From: a bacterium
GTDB lineage: Bacteria; Hydrothermota; Tepidihabitantia; B3-TA06
Reading direction: 5' to 3'
Assembly (NCBI GenBank): GCA_012517375.1
Contig: JAAYVC010000011.1
Location: 1-33,785, forward strand
DNA length: 33,785 nt
Shown here piece by piece: positions 1-7,409 of the stretch. Position 1 is the stretch's first letter. Each line of letters begins with the position of its first letter. The notes below the pieces were generated by a model. It was not told the origin of the DNA, made no database searches, and saw only the letters and a list, made by a program, of their open reading frames with translations. A program made the translations under genes and the position numbers.

Positions 1-26
1 CCGGACATGATGAGAGTTTTTTTCAT
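1..26 (-). CDS. 5' end of a secreted-protein gene (partial)
   Basis: Read on the minus strand, an ATG at 26 opens MKKTLIMS and runs off the window edge. AGGAG lies at 32-36, five bases before the start. The MKK plus hydrophobic beginning matches the signal peptides of the neighbouring genes. An in-frame-shifted ATG at 30 sits too close to the SD. Only eight codons are visible, so nothing can be said of function. Confidence 0.4.
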
Positions 27-42
27 TCATACTCCTTTCCTT

Positions 43-72
43 AAAAAACATGGGGGAGCTTACGCTCCCCCA
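43..72 (-). terminator. Rho-independent terminator after the 100-882 gene
   Basis: A perfect 9-bp stem (TGGGGGAGC at 51-59 with GCTCCCCCA at 64-72, four-base loop) is followed on the minus strand by TGTTTTTT. It lies 28 bp after the stop codon of the upstream gene and before the start of the partial gene at the window edge. Confidence 0.85.
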
Positions 73-99
73 ATTTTCATAGACTATAATGCTTAAAGG

Positions 100-882
100 T
101 TATTCCATAACCCAGGCAATGCCGTCTTTAAGCTGATAGCCGAGCTTAAGGGTCGCCTTGTAGATATTGCTGCCCTGGTCTGCAAGCGCGGTAACGTAGA
201 CTTTGCCGAAGTTATCGGTGGTTGCATAGGCAGTGCCAGTACCGACGATGATGCCGTATGTGCCGTTGTTTGAAAGTGCAGTCTGGGTCGAGGTGGCGGA
301 GCTCACGACCAAGTCAAGGCCTGCATAGTCCTCGGTCGTCTGAACCGACCATCCGTACCTTGAGTTCAAGGGATTAGGCGTGTGGTCGGAGGGCGAGGTG
401 AGCGTGGGGGTGTTGCCTGACTGACCCATCGATATGTAGAAATCGCAGTTCTCAGGGTTGTTGGCAACCGAGTAGGATGCAGCAGTTCCTGCAGCGCTGA
501 AGCCGAAGCCTGACGGATGGGTGGCCGAAGGATCGTTAACGGTCCATACATCGAGTGTCGGGGTCTCCACGACTGCGAAGTCGAGCGTTACGCCCGTGCT
601 TTTTGTGCCGCTCGTTACTGCGTAGACCTTAATCTCCTTTGCGGGAATATTGACCATGTCGTAGGTTGTTGTCACGGCAACCTGGTCAACACCGTCAACG
701 GAAACAACATACTCATCAGGGGTGCCTTCGGCAGGCGCGTCCCACGTAATCTTCGCTTTGGCGCCTTCCTCAAGCGGCTCGTAGCTCAGGTTGCGTACTT
801 CGCCAGTCGGTATGACGCAATCCAGGTTCATGAACGCGAAACCGGCTACCGCTAAAAGCGCAATAGCAACAAACTTCTTCAT
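100..882 (-). CDS. Secreted or lipid-anchored protein with fibronectin III-like domain
   Basis: This 260-residue protein begins with a typical signal peptide (MKKFVAIALLAVAGFAF) followed by N-L-D-C at about 20-23. A cysteine there suggests lipid attachment, but Asp at -1 is not a normal lipobox residue. Residues about 28-103 have the look of a fibronectin type III fold (NLSYEPLEEG, then KITWDAP, then EYVVSVDG). The rest, rich in Thr, Ser, Gly and Asn, is unrecognised. AAGGAGG sits just upstream of the ATG. The gene follows the coiled-coil lipoprotein gene by 28 bp on the same strand and is probably cotranscribed with it from the promoter at 1290-1318. A strong terminator follows. The function is unknown; an adhesion or envelope role is only a guess. 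Confidence 0.75.
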   Translation of the reverse strand: MKKFVAIALLAVAGFAFMNLDCVIPTGEVRNLSYEPLEEGAKAKITWDAPAEGTPDEYVVSVDGVDQVAVTTTYDMVNIPAKEIKVYAVTSGTKSTGVTLDFAVVETPTLDVWTVNDPSATHPSGFGFSAAGTAASYSVANNPENCDFYISMGQSGNTPTLTSPSDHTPNPLNSRYGWSVQTTEDYAGLDLVVSSATSTQTALSNNGTYGIIVGTGTAYATTDNFGKVYVTALADQGSNIYKATLKLGYQLKDGIAWVME

Positions 883-910
883 ATTTTTTCCTCCTTAAAG
901 GTTTTGGTTA

Positions 911-1213
911 CTATCTCGATGTCGGCGGTTTTACTGTGCCGCCTCCGCCCACAGGGGGCTTGGGTTTGGGTTCAACCTTGGTGCCGTGGTACTTTTCCAT
1001 GTGCTCGTCGTACTCGGTCTGAAGGTCGGAGAGTGCGGTGGAAAGCGCTTCCACGTCGCCCTCAAGGGTCGATATCCTGTCTTCAAGATCAGTTATCATT
1101 TGGGCCGTCTCGTCGGCTTTTGCGCCGCCGCCGCCGAGCTTATCGCAGCCCAGCGCGAAGCCGGCCACGATAACAAGACCAGCCACAGCCGCCAATGTGA
1201 AGAGTTTCTTCAT
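911..1213 (-). CDS. Small coiled-coil lipoprotein
   Basis: The start is placed at 1213 because AGGAGG at 1221-1226 precedes MKKLFTLAAVAG; the frame stays open upstream to 1252, but that extension has no SD. The 100-residue product has a signal peptide ending in A-L-G-C at 20-23, so Cys23 is the likely lipidated residue. Residues about 32-68 form a heptad-rich coiled coil (ITDLEDRISTLEGDVEAL). The C-terminal third is Lys, Pro and Gly rich. The architecture resembles Lpp-like murein lipoproteins, which trimerise through such a coil, but sequence identity is not claimed. It is the first gene of a two-gene unit with the 260-residue protein. Confidence 0.8.
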   Translation of the reverse strand: MKKLFTLAAVAGLVIVAGFALGCDKLGGGGAKADETAQMITDLEDRISTLEGDVEALSTALSDLQTEYDEHMEKYHGTKVEPKPKPPVGGGGTVKPPTSR

Positions 1214-1289
1214 ATAGAAACCTCCTTGGTTTATATGTTGTTCTGCACTCAAATAATTTCCTGCATTCGTGCATCGCGTTCAACTCATA

Positions 1290-1318
1290 ATAATAGGAAC
1301 AAGAGGGGGGGTTGTCAA
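1290..1318 (-). promoter_or_regulatory. Sigma-70-type promoter for the lipoprotein operon
   Basis: On the minus strand TTGACA (1313-1318) is followed by a 17-bp spacer and TATTAT (1290-1295). It directs transcription into the 1213-start gene with a leader of about 70 nt. Its -35 box lies back to back with that of the divergent promoter at 1323-1350. Confidence 0.75.
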
Positions 1319-1322
1319 GTGC

Positions 1323-1350
1323 TTGACATCCTAGTCCGAAGGTATATATT
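1323..1350 (+). promoter_or_regulatory. Sigma-70-type promoter for the cyclase gene
   Basis: TTGACA (1323-1328), a 16-bp spacer and TATATT (1345-1350) precede the ATG at 1365. The expected transcription start near 1357 leaves a leader of only about 8 nt with no SD, so initiation is leaderless or nearly so. Confidence 0.7.
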
Positions 1351-1364
1351 TATAAATCCATAAT

Positions 1365-1826
1365 ATGGATGCATTGAAGACAAAGAAGGCGGTTCTTTTT
1401 TTCGACCTCAAGGGCTGGTATTCCAGCCAGGAAGGCAAATGCGCCAAAGAGATTGCCGAAGGTCTCAACACCTTTTATGGAGAAATTATTGACCTTGTCG
1501 ACCAGTTGAAAGGTAGGGTTGTAAAGTTCATGGGCGATGCAGGTCTTATTATCTTCGAAAAAACAAGCGATGCCGTCGATTTTGCGAAGGTTATAGCCTC
1601 AAAGCACGAGGCAAACATCGGCATAGAATCAGGAGAGGTTGTGGAGGGTGTTTTCGGCAAGGATGAAGCGACCTGGTTCGACGTTTTTGGACCTGCTGTT
1701 AACGAGGCTGGAAAGAACATGGGCAAGGCTCGAAAAAGCGGGAAGGGGATTGTTGCCGGACCAAATGCATGGGAGGAACTTAGCCAGGAGGAAAGAAAGG
1801 GTCTGGACCGCTCGGCAGACCTGTAA
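1365..1826 (+). CDS. Stand-alone class III adenylate/guanylate cyclase domain
   Basis: The 153 residues are almost only a class III nucleotidyl cyclase catalytic domain, which makes cAMP or cGMP from the triphosphate as a dimer. Metal-binding aspartates are D14 (in LFFDLKGW) and D58 (KFMGDAGL). K54 and D106 occupy the base-recognition positions of adenylate cyclases. N113 of the VN motif is present, but the transition-state Arg expected four residues later is K117. There is no signal peptide, membrane segment or sensor domain, so the enzyme should be cytosolic and need a partner or be regulated by expression. It is monocistronic, transcribed divergently from a lipoprotein operon, and has no SD. 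Specificity for ATP and activity with Lys at 117 are inferences. Confidence 0.8.
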   Translation: MDALKTKKAVLFFDLKGWYSSQEGKCAKEIAEGLNTFYGEIIDLVDQLKGRVVKFMGDAGLIIFEKTSDAVDFAKVIASKHEANIGIESGEVVEGVFGKDEATWFDVFGPAVNEAGKNMGKARKSGKGIVAGPNAWEELSQEERKGLDRSADL

Positions 1827-1973
1827 TGATTGTCTCGAATTGCACCGTCGATTCTTTACATCCACTAGGATGTGAAGTGTAAGTTCTAATTAAACAATCC
1901 GATAGAGCCTTTTCGTCTCAACAACTACGGGTTTGACTTCAAAATTCACATTACACAAGGATGTAACAGGGTG

Positions 1974-2002
1974 CCCAAAAAGATTCAAAGAATCTTTTTG
2001 GG
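1974..2002. terminator. Terminator-like hairpin between convergent genes
   Basis: A perfect 13-bp stem (CCCAAAAAGATTC at 1974-1986, loop AAA, then GAATCTTTTTGGG) follows the stop of the minus-strand beta-barrel gene. It is symmetric, with T runs inside the stem and none after it, so it could act in either direction. The rest of the 1827-2005 gap holds a short hairpin (ACATCC, loop, GGATGT near 1859-1874) and no gene. Confidence 0.55.
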
Positions 2003-2005
2003 GTA

Positions 2006-3379
2006 TCAAAAGTACAACGTTACGTCCGCCTTGAGTCCGTTGAAGGGCAGTTCGTACGAGCAGATGCCGTTCTTGCAGATGTATTCTCCCTTGAACCGGC
2101 CGTAGGATAGCGTGAGATCAAACGGATAAGCGTTGTAGCGAATGGAGCCCCATGGCCACACTTCAGTTGAATCCGAAAGAACAACGACGCCTCCTCCAGC
2201 CAGCATCCACGGTCCCCAGCCAAGTTCGAGCAACAGGTGCGGCTCGTTCCACTTCTCAGCAGCCTCTGTAACAATACGCCAGGAGCCCTTAAAATGCGCC
2301 GATATTTCCCAGATCAGGGTTTCGTATCCGAGACCAGCCTCAAGCTGGTCGTTCTGGGGAGAGGTGGATGAGCCTCCGCCTCCGGGAAGCTCCCGGTCTA
2401 TTAGTGTAAAGAACGGATTAAATGTGTGACCGGCAATATCGAGTCTTGTATCAAGACCGGTGCGCGATACCTTGCTCGTGCGGGAAGAATCCCAGGCAAG
2501 CGCGTATCCTGCATCCACAAAGAGCCACGGCCACGGCGCAAGATTGAGATTCGCCCTGAATCCCTGTTCATCAGCACCCTCGTTTATTGACTCGCCGTCA
2601 GGATTTGCGGGCGGCGGAGCGTTGATGCCGCCGGCAAGCCCTTTGTAGCTTTTACCTTCAAGGAGAACCCCTATCCCCTCTTGAGCGTAGGAGAGCGTTG
2701 CAAAGAATCCAAACCCGTTGACGCTGTCCACGCCGATCCATCCTTTGGGCGAGTAGCGACCCCATACGAAGCGCTGGGCGGAGGCCAGTCCCAGATTAAA
2801 GCGCCAGAACCCGAAATCAACATTCTCCTCAGCCCATTCCTCCCACGCCCTTCCGAAAAGCGTATCCGCGTCGGTCGTAGCGTCACGCCTAAGGTAGATG
2901 CCTTCTATTTTCAGATTTTCGAGAGGCGTAACGCTAACGTCTGCACCGTAGAGCCATTCGTCACGGTTTTCTTTGTCCGGTTTCAGCATCCTTCCTGCAA
3001 GCGCTCCAAGGGAAAGCCAGTTCTTCTGCCAAGAGAATTTCCCACCGTCAAGATTGCGGTCAATTCGCATGGCTTTGTCCTCGAAGGAGGAGAGCGCCAG
3101 ACCGTAGCCCAGTGTCGTGTAGTAATTGCCGAGAGTGAGGGAGAACCGCTCGCCCGAGTACTCGAGGTAGCGCTGTGTAAGTTCGATGCGGGTAAGGGTA
3201 TCTCGGAGTTTTTCGGCATCCAGAAGGAAGCGGCCTCCGACCCTGAATGCATCCACATAGAGGTCGGCGTTAGCTTCATTGCAGAACTGGGTCTTCCACC
3301 CGGGCTGCTCGAGCCACAGGTGCATCTCGTTCGAGCCGGAGAGGGAGACCTCTCCAAGCAGGGTTAATAAGAGAATCAT
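2006..3379 (-). CDS. DUF6029-like outer-membrane beta-barrel protein
   Basis: The 457-residue protein opens with a short signal-like segment (MILLLTLLGEVSLSGSN) and continues as alternating amphipathic strands with many aromatic residues, ending in DVTLYF as outer-membrane barrels do. Around residues 83-115 the segment GNYYTTLGYGLALSSFEDKA and the following DRNLDGGKFS resemble DUF6029 proteins of Bacteroidetes-type genomes (recognition from memory). The ligand is unknown. The gene has its own promoter six bases before the ATG and no SD, so translation is predicted to be leaderless. A hairpin at 1974-2002 follows. The start is supported by the promoter position; the signal peptide is rather short, which leaves some doubt. 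Confidence 0.75.
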   Translation of the reverse strand: MILLLTLLGEVSLSGSNEMHLWLEQPGWKTQFCNEANADLYVDAFRVGGRFLLDAEKLRDTLTRIELTQRYLEYSGERFSLTLGNYYTTLGYGLALSSFEDKAMRIDRNLDGGKFSWQKNWLSLGALAGRMLKPDKENRDEWLYGADVSVTPLENLKIEGIYLRRDATTDADTLFGRAWEEWAEENVDFGFWRFNLGLASAQRFVWGRYSPKGWIGVDSVNGFGFFATLSYAQEGIGVLLEGKSYKGLAGGINAPPPANPDGESINEGADEQGFRANLNLAPWPWLFVDAGYALAWDSSRTSKVSRTGLDTRLDIAGHTFNPFFTLIDRELPGGGGSSTSPQNDQLEAGLGYETLIWEISAHFKGSWRIVTEAAEKWNEPHLLLELGWGPWMLAGGGVVVLSDSTEVWPWGSIRYNAYPFDLTLSYGRFKGEYICKNGICSYELPFNGLKADVTLYF

Positions 3380-3385
3380 CTAGAC

Positions 3386-3413
3386 ATTATCCTGTAAGTG
3401 CATGGTTTGTCAA
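3386..3413 (-). promoter_or_regulatory. Promoter giving a leaderless mRNA for the beta-barrel gene
   Basis: On the minus strand TTGACA (3408-3413), a 16-bp spacer and GATAAT (3386-3391) end six bases before the ATG at 3379. The expected transcription start coincides with the start codon. Confidence 0.7.
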
Positions 3414-3426
3414 CGCAGATTCAGAC

Positions 3427-3455
3427 AAAAGCGGGGCACAGCTGCCCTGCCCCGC
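3427..3455 (-). terminator. Rho-independent terminator after the 3476-3904 gene
   Basis: An 8-bp stem, GCGGGGCA at 3431-3438 with TGCCCCGC at 3448-3455, is followed by TTTTG on the minus strand. It separates the small secreted protein gene from the promoter of the beta-barrel gene. Confidence 0.75.
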
Positions 3456-3475
3456 AAATATCAGTAAAACCGATC

Positions 3476-3904
3476 TTACTCCGCAATCTTAAGGATGAAA
3501 GCCTGAGAGTCTACTTCTTCTCCTGAAGCGACCGTCAAGACAATCTTGCCTTCGGTGCCGGCGGTCATGGTTCCTACGGTAAGGTGTGAGCCAAGTATTG
3601 AATCGCTAGCTTTGAGCACCATTGTGCTGCAAGGCAGCGGGTAGCAGTTGAGCGTATCGCAGTAAGAGATATACCATCCTTCAGGCAGGGTCTGCATGGA
3701 CGTCGGGCAGTCGACTATGAGCGGCAGATCGGCTGCCGTATTATTCTTTAATGTGAACTCGAAGTTATGGGACATGCCGATGCTATCAACTGTATAAACT
3801 GTATCACCTACGGGTACAACCGAGAAGTTACCTTCATCCGGCGGCTTGCATTCAAGCCCTAGAAAGATGAGCGATAGTGCGGTAATAGCAAGGATTTTCT
3901 TCAT
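3476..3904 (-). CDS. Small secreted or lipid-anchored Cys-containing protein, unknown
   Basis: The 142-residue product has a signal peptide ending L-G-L-E-C (Cys19), close to a lipobox but with Glu at -1. The mature part is beta-rich and resembles an Ig-like sandwich with the phrase FEFTLKNNTAADLPL, as in proteins that describe differences between tissue-like beta domains; no family is recognised. Three cysteines lie close together in CDTLNCYPLPC (about 83-93) and one in DCP (about 65), so disulfides are likely. The latter would make it a plausible client of the thioredoxin-fold proteins encoded just upstream. GGAGG lies eight bases before the ATG. A TATAAT-like box is visible in the 138-bp gap upstream, but no good -35 goes with it. 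Confidence 0.7.
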   Translation of the reverse strand: MKKILAITALSLIFLGLECKPPDEGNFSVVPVGDTVYTVDSIGMSHNFEFTLKNNTAADLPLIVDCPTSMQTLPEGWYISYCDTLNCYPLPCSTMVLKASDSILGSHLTVGTMTAGTEGKIVLTVASGEEVDSQAFILKIAE

Positions 3905-4042
3905 TTATCGAGCCTCCGTTTTTAGATTATACATCCTGCTGTATAAGCAATATCAATGAAGATCTTGGATAAGCCCTTATTGCCTCCCTTGAAAAAACCA
4001 GGTTCCTGACACCGCTTACTCCCTTATTTTGAAAATCTCGAT

Positions 4043-4840
4043 TCATTTTGCCTGTGTTAAAGATGCCAAGCTTATCTTGCTCGATGCGGCCTGCACAACC
4101 TCTATATCTTCCTTTTCGACCCAGACCACGGCCGTCAAGGGAAATCCCCACGACGCATCTCTGGGAAGCGCTCTGCGGAAAGTATAAGTTTGTCCAATTT
4201 CGAAAGTTAAGTTGTCAGTCGACGTCGATTCAGGAAGCCTTCGAACCACGTGGCTGAGACCGTCCCACATCTCGTTCTTAAAAGGGACAGAATCCTCGAC
4301 CAGGGCGATGCGGAGAACGCCGTCAAACGAACTGTGCAGCTTTGAAGAAACATTCACTGAGATGTCATAAATCACGCTATCCGAGGTAATTGAAGAGGTA
4401 AGAGTTATCTTTAAGGGCGAGCCGAGCTTTGTATGATGTTCGCTGTACATGGATTCAAGAGTAGACACCTTATCGTCAGCCGCTTTCTCAGTGCCGTCGA
4501 ATATGATGGTTGGGAAGGCGCTGATGCCGAGCGTTTTAACCCTGGCTTCGGTTTCCGCTGTGGCGAATGTGTCTGGGGCACTCGAGTGCAAGGCAAGCAC
4601 GATGACGCTGTCTTCGGGAAGATTTATTAAGAGCTCTTCTACGTGCGAGGCAGCCCGCGGGCAGTTCACGCACCAGGTACCTGTTCCTTCTTCTATGAGT
4701 ACGGTTTTGTCGAACTCATCCCGCTCGGGGTCTGGAAACCGCTCACCGCAAGAAACCAAAAGTGTTATCGAGAGTATTAAAGATATCCAAAAGAAGACGT
4801 CTTTTAATACCCGCCCCCTGGAAATGACCGAATATGACAT
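4043..4840 (-). CDS. Thioredoxin-fold lipoprotein (Omp28-like)
   Basis: This 265-residue protein has an n-region with Arg and Lys, a membrane segment and a canonical lipobox L-V-S-C (Cys31). A thioredoxin-like domain follows: the redox motif W-C-V-N-C (Cys57 and Cys60) in GTGTWCVNCPRAA and the cis-Pro loop AFPTIIFDG near residue 110. The second half is a beta domain. The same GTGTWC...C segment occurs in the sorting-tail protein at 7410-8780, so these two are paralogues, but this one is membrane-anchored and lacks the tail. The start codon overlaps the TlpA-like stop (TAATG), with no SD, so it is translated by coupling. It likely exchanges electrons or disulfides in the periplasm or at the outer membrane. 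Confidence 0.85.
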   Translation of the reverse strand: MSYSVISRGRVLKDVFFWISLILSITLLVSCGERFPDPERDEFDKTVLIEEGTGTWCVNCPRAASHVEELLINLPEDSVIVLALHSSAPDTFATAETEARVKTLGISAFPTIIFDGTEKAADDKVSTLESMYSEHHTKLGSPLKITLTSSITSDSVIYDISVNVSSKLHSSFDGVLRIALVEDSVPFKNEMWDGLSHVVRRLPESTSTDNLTFEIGQTYTFRRALPRDASWGFPLTAVVWVEKEDIEVVQAASSKISLASLTQAK

Positions 4841-5337
4841 TACGATGTCTGATAATTCCCGTGAACGGCCTTGCGTATAGTTTCCGATATCGTTGCCGCA
4901 TCCTTCTTGGTATAGCCTATGACGGATTTAAGAAGCGTCTTGTCAGGTTTTATGTAGAAGGAGTGCGGTATTGGACTTACTTTGAACTGACGCATAACGT
5001 TTGCATCAGGGTCTAAGAGAACCTTGAACTTCCACCCGTAACTCTTCACCATTGGGGCGACTTGTGCAAGGGTTTTCTTCGAGTCTATGTTTACTGCAAT
5101 CACAGCAAGACCTGAATCCTTGTAGATCTTGTAAAGACTATCCAGAAGAACCAGTTCCTCCTTGCATGGTCCGCACGAAGTACTCCAGAAGGAGATTATG
5201 GTCAGCTTGGAACCCATTAGTGAATCAAGGGTTAAGGTTTTTCCGTTAAGGTCTTTAGCGGAAAAACTCTGTACAGTAGCTCCTGTTAATAAAATTGCCG
5301 CTCCAAACAACAAAGTCGCTATCTTTTTCATACTCAT
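4840..5337 (-). CDS. TlpA/ResA-like thiol-disulfide oxidoreductase
   Basis: The 165-residue protein has an N-terminal signal or anchor (MSMKKIATLLFGAAILLTGA) and a complete thioredoxin-like domain of the TlpA/ResA/AhpC-TSA group. The redox site is S-C-G-P-C (Cys55, Cys58) in SFWSTSCGPCKEE, and the cis-Pro is in SPIPHSFYI near residue 130. Such proteins reduce periplasmic disulfides using electrons from a DsbD or CcdA type membrane protein, not encoded here. GAGGTG precedes the ATG by seven bases. It is cotranscribed with the lipoprotein gene that starts at its stop codon, suggesting that the two form a redox relay (inference). Confidence 0.88.
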   Translation of the reverse strand: MSMKKIATLLFGAAILLTGATVQSFSAKDLNGKTLTLDSLMGSKLTIISFWSTSCGPCKEELVLLDSLYKIYKDSGLAVIAVNIDSKKTLAQVAPMVKSYGWKFKVLLDPDANVMRQFKVSPIPHSFYIKPDKTLLKSVIGYTKKDAATISETIRKAVHGNYQTS

Positions 5338-5369
5338 AATCGTTCACCTCGCAAGGTTAATCTTACCTT

Positions 5370-5397
5370 ATTATAGTCATTGAAGACATAAAGTAAA
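5370..5397 (-). promoter_or_regulatory. Candidate promoter for the TlpA-like operon
   Basis: On the minus strand a perfect TATAAT (5370-5375) lies 16 bp after TTTACT (5392-5397, four of six consensus bases). The transcript would start about 25 bases before the start codon. Confidence 0.5.
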
Positions 5398-5663
5398 GCC
5401 TTCAATTCTTATACCCTTCGGAGGTACGTTTTATTCCCTATTTACAATAATGACGCAAGCCCATTCCGGTTTGTTTCTCAAGAAAACAGCATAGCAAGAT
5501 TCTATGACAGTTCGGTTTCCAATCCTCAATTTTTGCTCACCTTATCTTCTAACTCTATAAAAAAGCTTCACTTCTTGAAAACTGCCGCAACCTTAAAAAC
5601 AGTTCAAGGATAAGCGGAAGAGCATTTTCAAGTCCCGATTTGCATTTGATAATCTCTTGTTTC

Positions 5664-5692
5664 TCAAACAAAAAGGGGCCTTAAGGCCCCTT
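5664..5692 (-). terminator. Rho-independent terminator after the 5712-7109 gene
   Basis: Stem AAGGGGCC (5673-5680) with GGCCCCTT (5685-5692) and a TTAA loop, then a T-rich tract on the minus strand. It begins 20 bp after the stop codon. Confidence 0.85.
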
Positions 5693-5711
5693 AAGTCCAA
5701 TTGAGTTTGAA

Positions 5712-7109
5712 TTACCTGGAAACTACAACCTTGCTGACCGATGTGTTTTCGCCTGCAGCGATTCTTACGAAGTACACGCCGTTGGACAAATTGTCGAGCG
5801 AGATGGGGAGTTCGTGCCTACCAGCGTTGAGACTGCCCGAGTAGAGGGTCTTGACTCTTGCGCCGGATACGTCGAAAAGGTTGAGTTCAACCGCTCCGGA
5901 CGCAGGCAGTGAAAGGGAGATAGCGGTATTAGAGGTGGTTATGACAGACGCAACGCTTGTCCAGAACTCAGGTTTCGTTTCTTCATTGATCCCGAGGGGC
6001 TGAACGTAGGAAGACCAGTAGCCTTCTCCGGAGCCGGCTTCGGCAGTCATATCGAAGGGTGTATCTTTAACATAACTGCTCTTGGTTTTGAGCTTAAGTC
6101 CGTCGCCTTTTGACTCTTCAACAACGTAAGCCTCACCGGGGGCAATCAAGGGAATCTCGGCATAACCGTCTATCACGTCAACTTTTGTATCATCTATGGT
6201 CAGGAATACGTGAGCGTTCTCAATGGGAGAGTCGGAAGAGTTCGTTATAGTGACTTTTACTTCAGCTTCTTCGCTGGGCTCCAGGCTTCCGTTCTGGTTG
6301 CTGTCAAAAACCTGAATGTTCGAGAGAATCATCACAGGAGCTGCGGAGTCGGCTCCAACGACCTTTGCCTTGGCGGCATTGTATATAAGCTTGCCCGAGG
6401 CTTCCTGACACCAGAACACGAGTTCGCAGTTCCCGGCTACAACGTCATGCGGGTCAGGGGTCGTATTGATAGTGTGGTTGGTTGTAAAATCGAACTCGAA
6501 CATCTTTCTCTCGTATTTTTTCAAAGTGACGAGGGTTCCATCGTATTCCGGAATCATATCGAACACGGCTTGATCGTGTTCGGGGTCGCCGTTCGTTCCC
6601 GTGTAAAGGACTTCGCTTTCGGTTAAAGCGCCGTAGAGTTTGAATGTTGCTTCGTTCTTGTCTTCATTATAAAGCTCAACCTTGACCTTTCCGTTACCGG
6701 ATTCGTATAGGGATGAGACCGGATACTGCCTGTAAATGGAAATCTGAAGCGTTGTTGGTTCAGCCGCTTTCATATCGACGATGGATGTGGATACTCCGGC
6801 GGTCATTCCGTCCGCAACGAACGTAGGAACTGCATCGATAGCGTACATCGCTCTCCAGAAGTTGTTCATAGCCGGGTCGTAATGATACCATGGGTCATTG
6901 CCCGGCGAGGGCCAGTTCATGTGAAAGCGAACGACCGCGAGCGTGCTTTCGCGCTCGGCGAGAACCTGATCGAGCGCCGCATTTGCCGCAACGCACGGCG
7001 GACACGTCGTGCTTGTGAAAAGCATGCCCAATACTTTGTTTCGAGTGCCGGCGAAAACGGCAACCGGCAACAGCAGTATTATGGCTGCGATAAAGAGGAT
7101 TTTTTTCAT
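5712..7109 (-). CDS. Omp28-like thioredoxin-fold protein with T9SS-type tail
   Basis: This 465-residue secreted protein has four parts. A signal peptide (1-20) is followed by a thioredoxin-like domain with C-P-P-C at 36-39 (LFTSTTCPPCVAAN) and a cis-Pro in AVPTFVADG near 100. A beta-rich middle includes an Asp/Asn-rich segment near 268 (DSNQNGSLEPSEE) leading into a CARDB-like domain. The last 85 residues are a Por secretion-type sorting tail (LFDVSGARVKTLYSG, then NGVYFVRI, ending KVVVSR). In Bacteroidetes such tails direct export by T9SS and anchoring on the cell surface; no T9SS component is in this window. AAGGAGG precedes the ATG. It is a close paralogue of the 8808-10208 protein, sharing the CPPC region and the phrase TGTNGDP. 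Confidence 0.88.
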   Translation of the reverse strand: MKKILFIAAIILLLPVAVFAGTRNKVLGMLFTSTTCPPCVAANAALDQVLAERESTLAVVRFHMNWPSPGNDPWYHYDPAMNNFWRAMYAIDAVPTFVADGMTAGVSTSIVDMKAAEPTTLQISIYRQYPVSSLYESGNGKVKVELYNEDKNEATFKLYGALTESEVLYTGTNGDPEHDQAVFDMIPEYDGTLVTLKKYERKMFEFDFTTNHTINTTPDPHDVVAGNCELVFWCQEASGKLIYNAAKAKVVGADSAAPVMILSNIQVFDSNQNGSLEPSEEAEVKVTITNSSDSPIENAHVFLTIDDTKVDVIDGYAEIPLIAPGEAYVVEESKGDGLKLKTKSSYVKDTPFDMTAEAGSGEGYWSSYVQPLGINEETKPEFWTSVASVITTSNTAISLSLPASGAVELNLFDVSGARVKTLYSGSLNAGRHELPISLDNLSNGVYFVRIAAGENTSVSKVVVSR

Positions 7110-7214
7110 TGTCGATTCCTCCTTGAGACCGGTTCCATTGTTTTCGGAACCTTTTGGATTTAAAGTTTTAATTATCTACGCCTCTGCAAATCCTACGTAG
7201 ACTTCTTCTCGTGC

Positions 7215-7243
7215 TTTATCGTAATCACACATATAACGGTCAA
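7215..7243 (-). promoter_or_regulatory. Candidate promoter for the 7109-start gene
   Basis: On the minus strand TTGACC (7238-7243), a 17-bp spacer and GATAAA (7215-7220). The leader would be about 100 nt long. Confidence 0.45.
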
Positions 7244-7353
7244 TTTAACAAATTGGCACTTTTTGGCCGACTAAAACAAACCGTTAGACCAATGACCTTA
7301 AATTCCCCATATGATTATAGTCTCCATCTCCCTCATGTAAAGACCATGCTTTT

Positions 7354-7386
7354 TTATTAAAAAGGGCGACAGCCTGGCCGTCGCCC
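7354..7386 (-). terminator. Rho-independent terminator after the 7410-8780 gene
   Basis: Stem GGGCGAC (7364-7370) with GTCGCCC (7380-7386) and a nine-base loop, followed by TTTTTAAT on the minus strand. The 300-bp gap 7110-7409 holds only this and the promoter at 7215-7243. Confidence 0.8.
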
Positions 7387-7409
7387 ATAATATTTCAAGT
7401 GATTTGAGT

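Larger units (their letters stand above)
5338..5711. other. Gene-free stretch between two thioredoxin-fold genes
   Basis: This 374-bp AT-rich stretch holds the promoter of the TlpA-like gene at its left and the terminator of the 5712-7109 gene at its right. I see no ORF with an SD, no tRNA and no long repeat in the middle (about 5400-5660). Confidence 0.6.

Noticed and set aside
2681-3367. A 228-codon plus-strand open frame opposite the beta-barrel gene
   Set aside because: It has no SD or promoter and no recognisable motif. The minus-strand frame has barrel features and a promoter.
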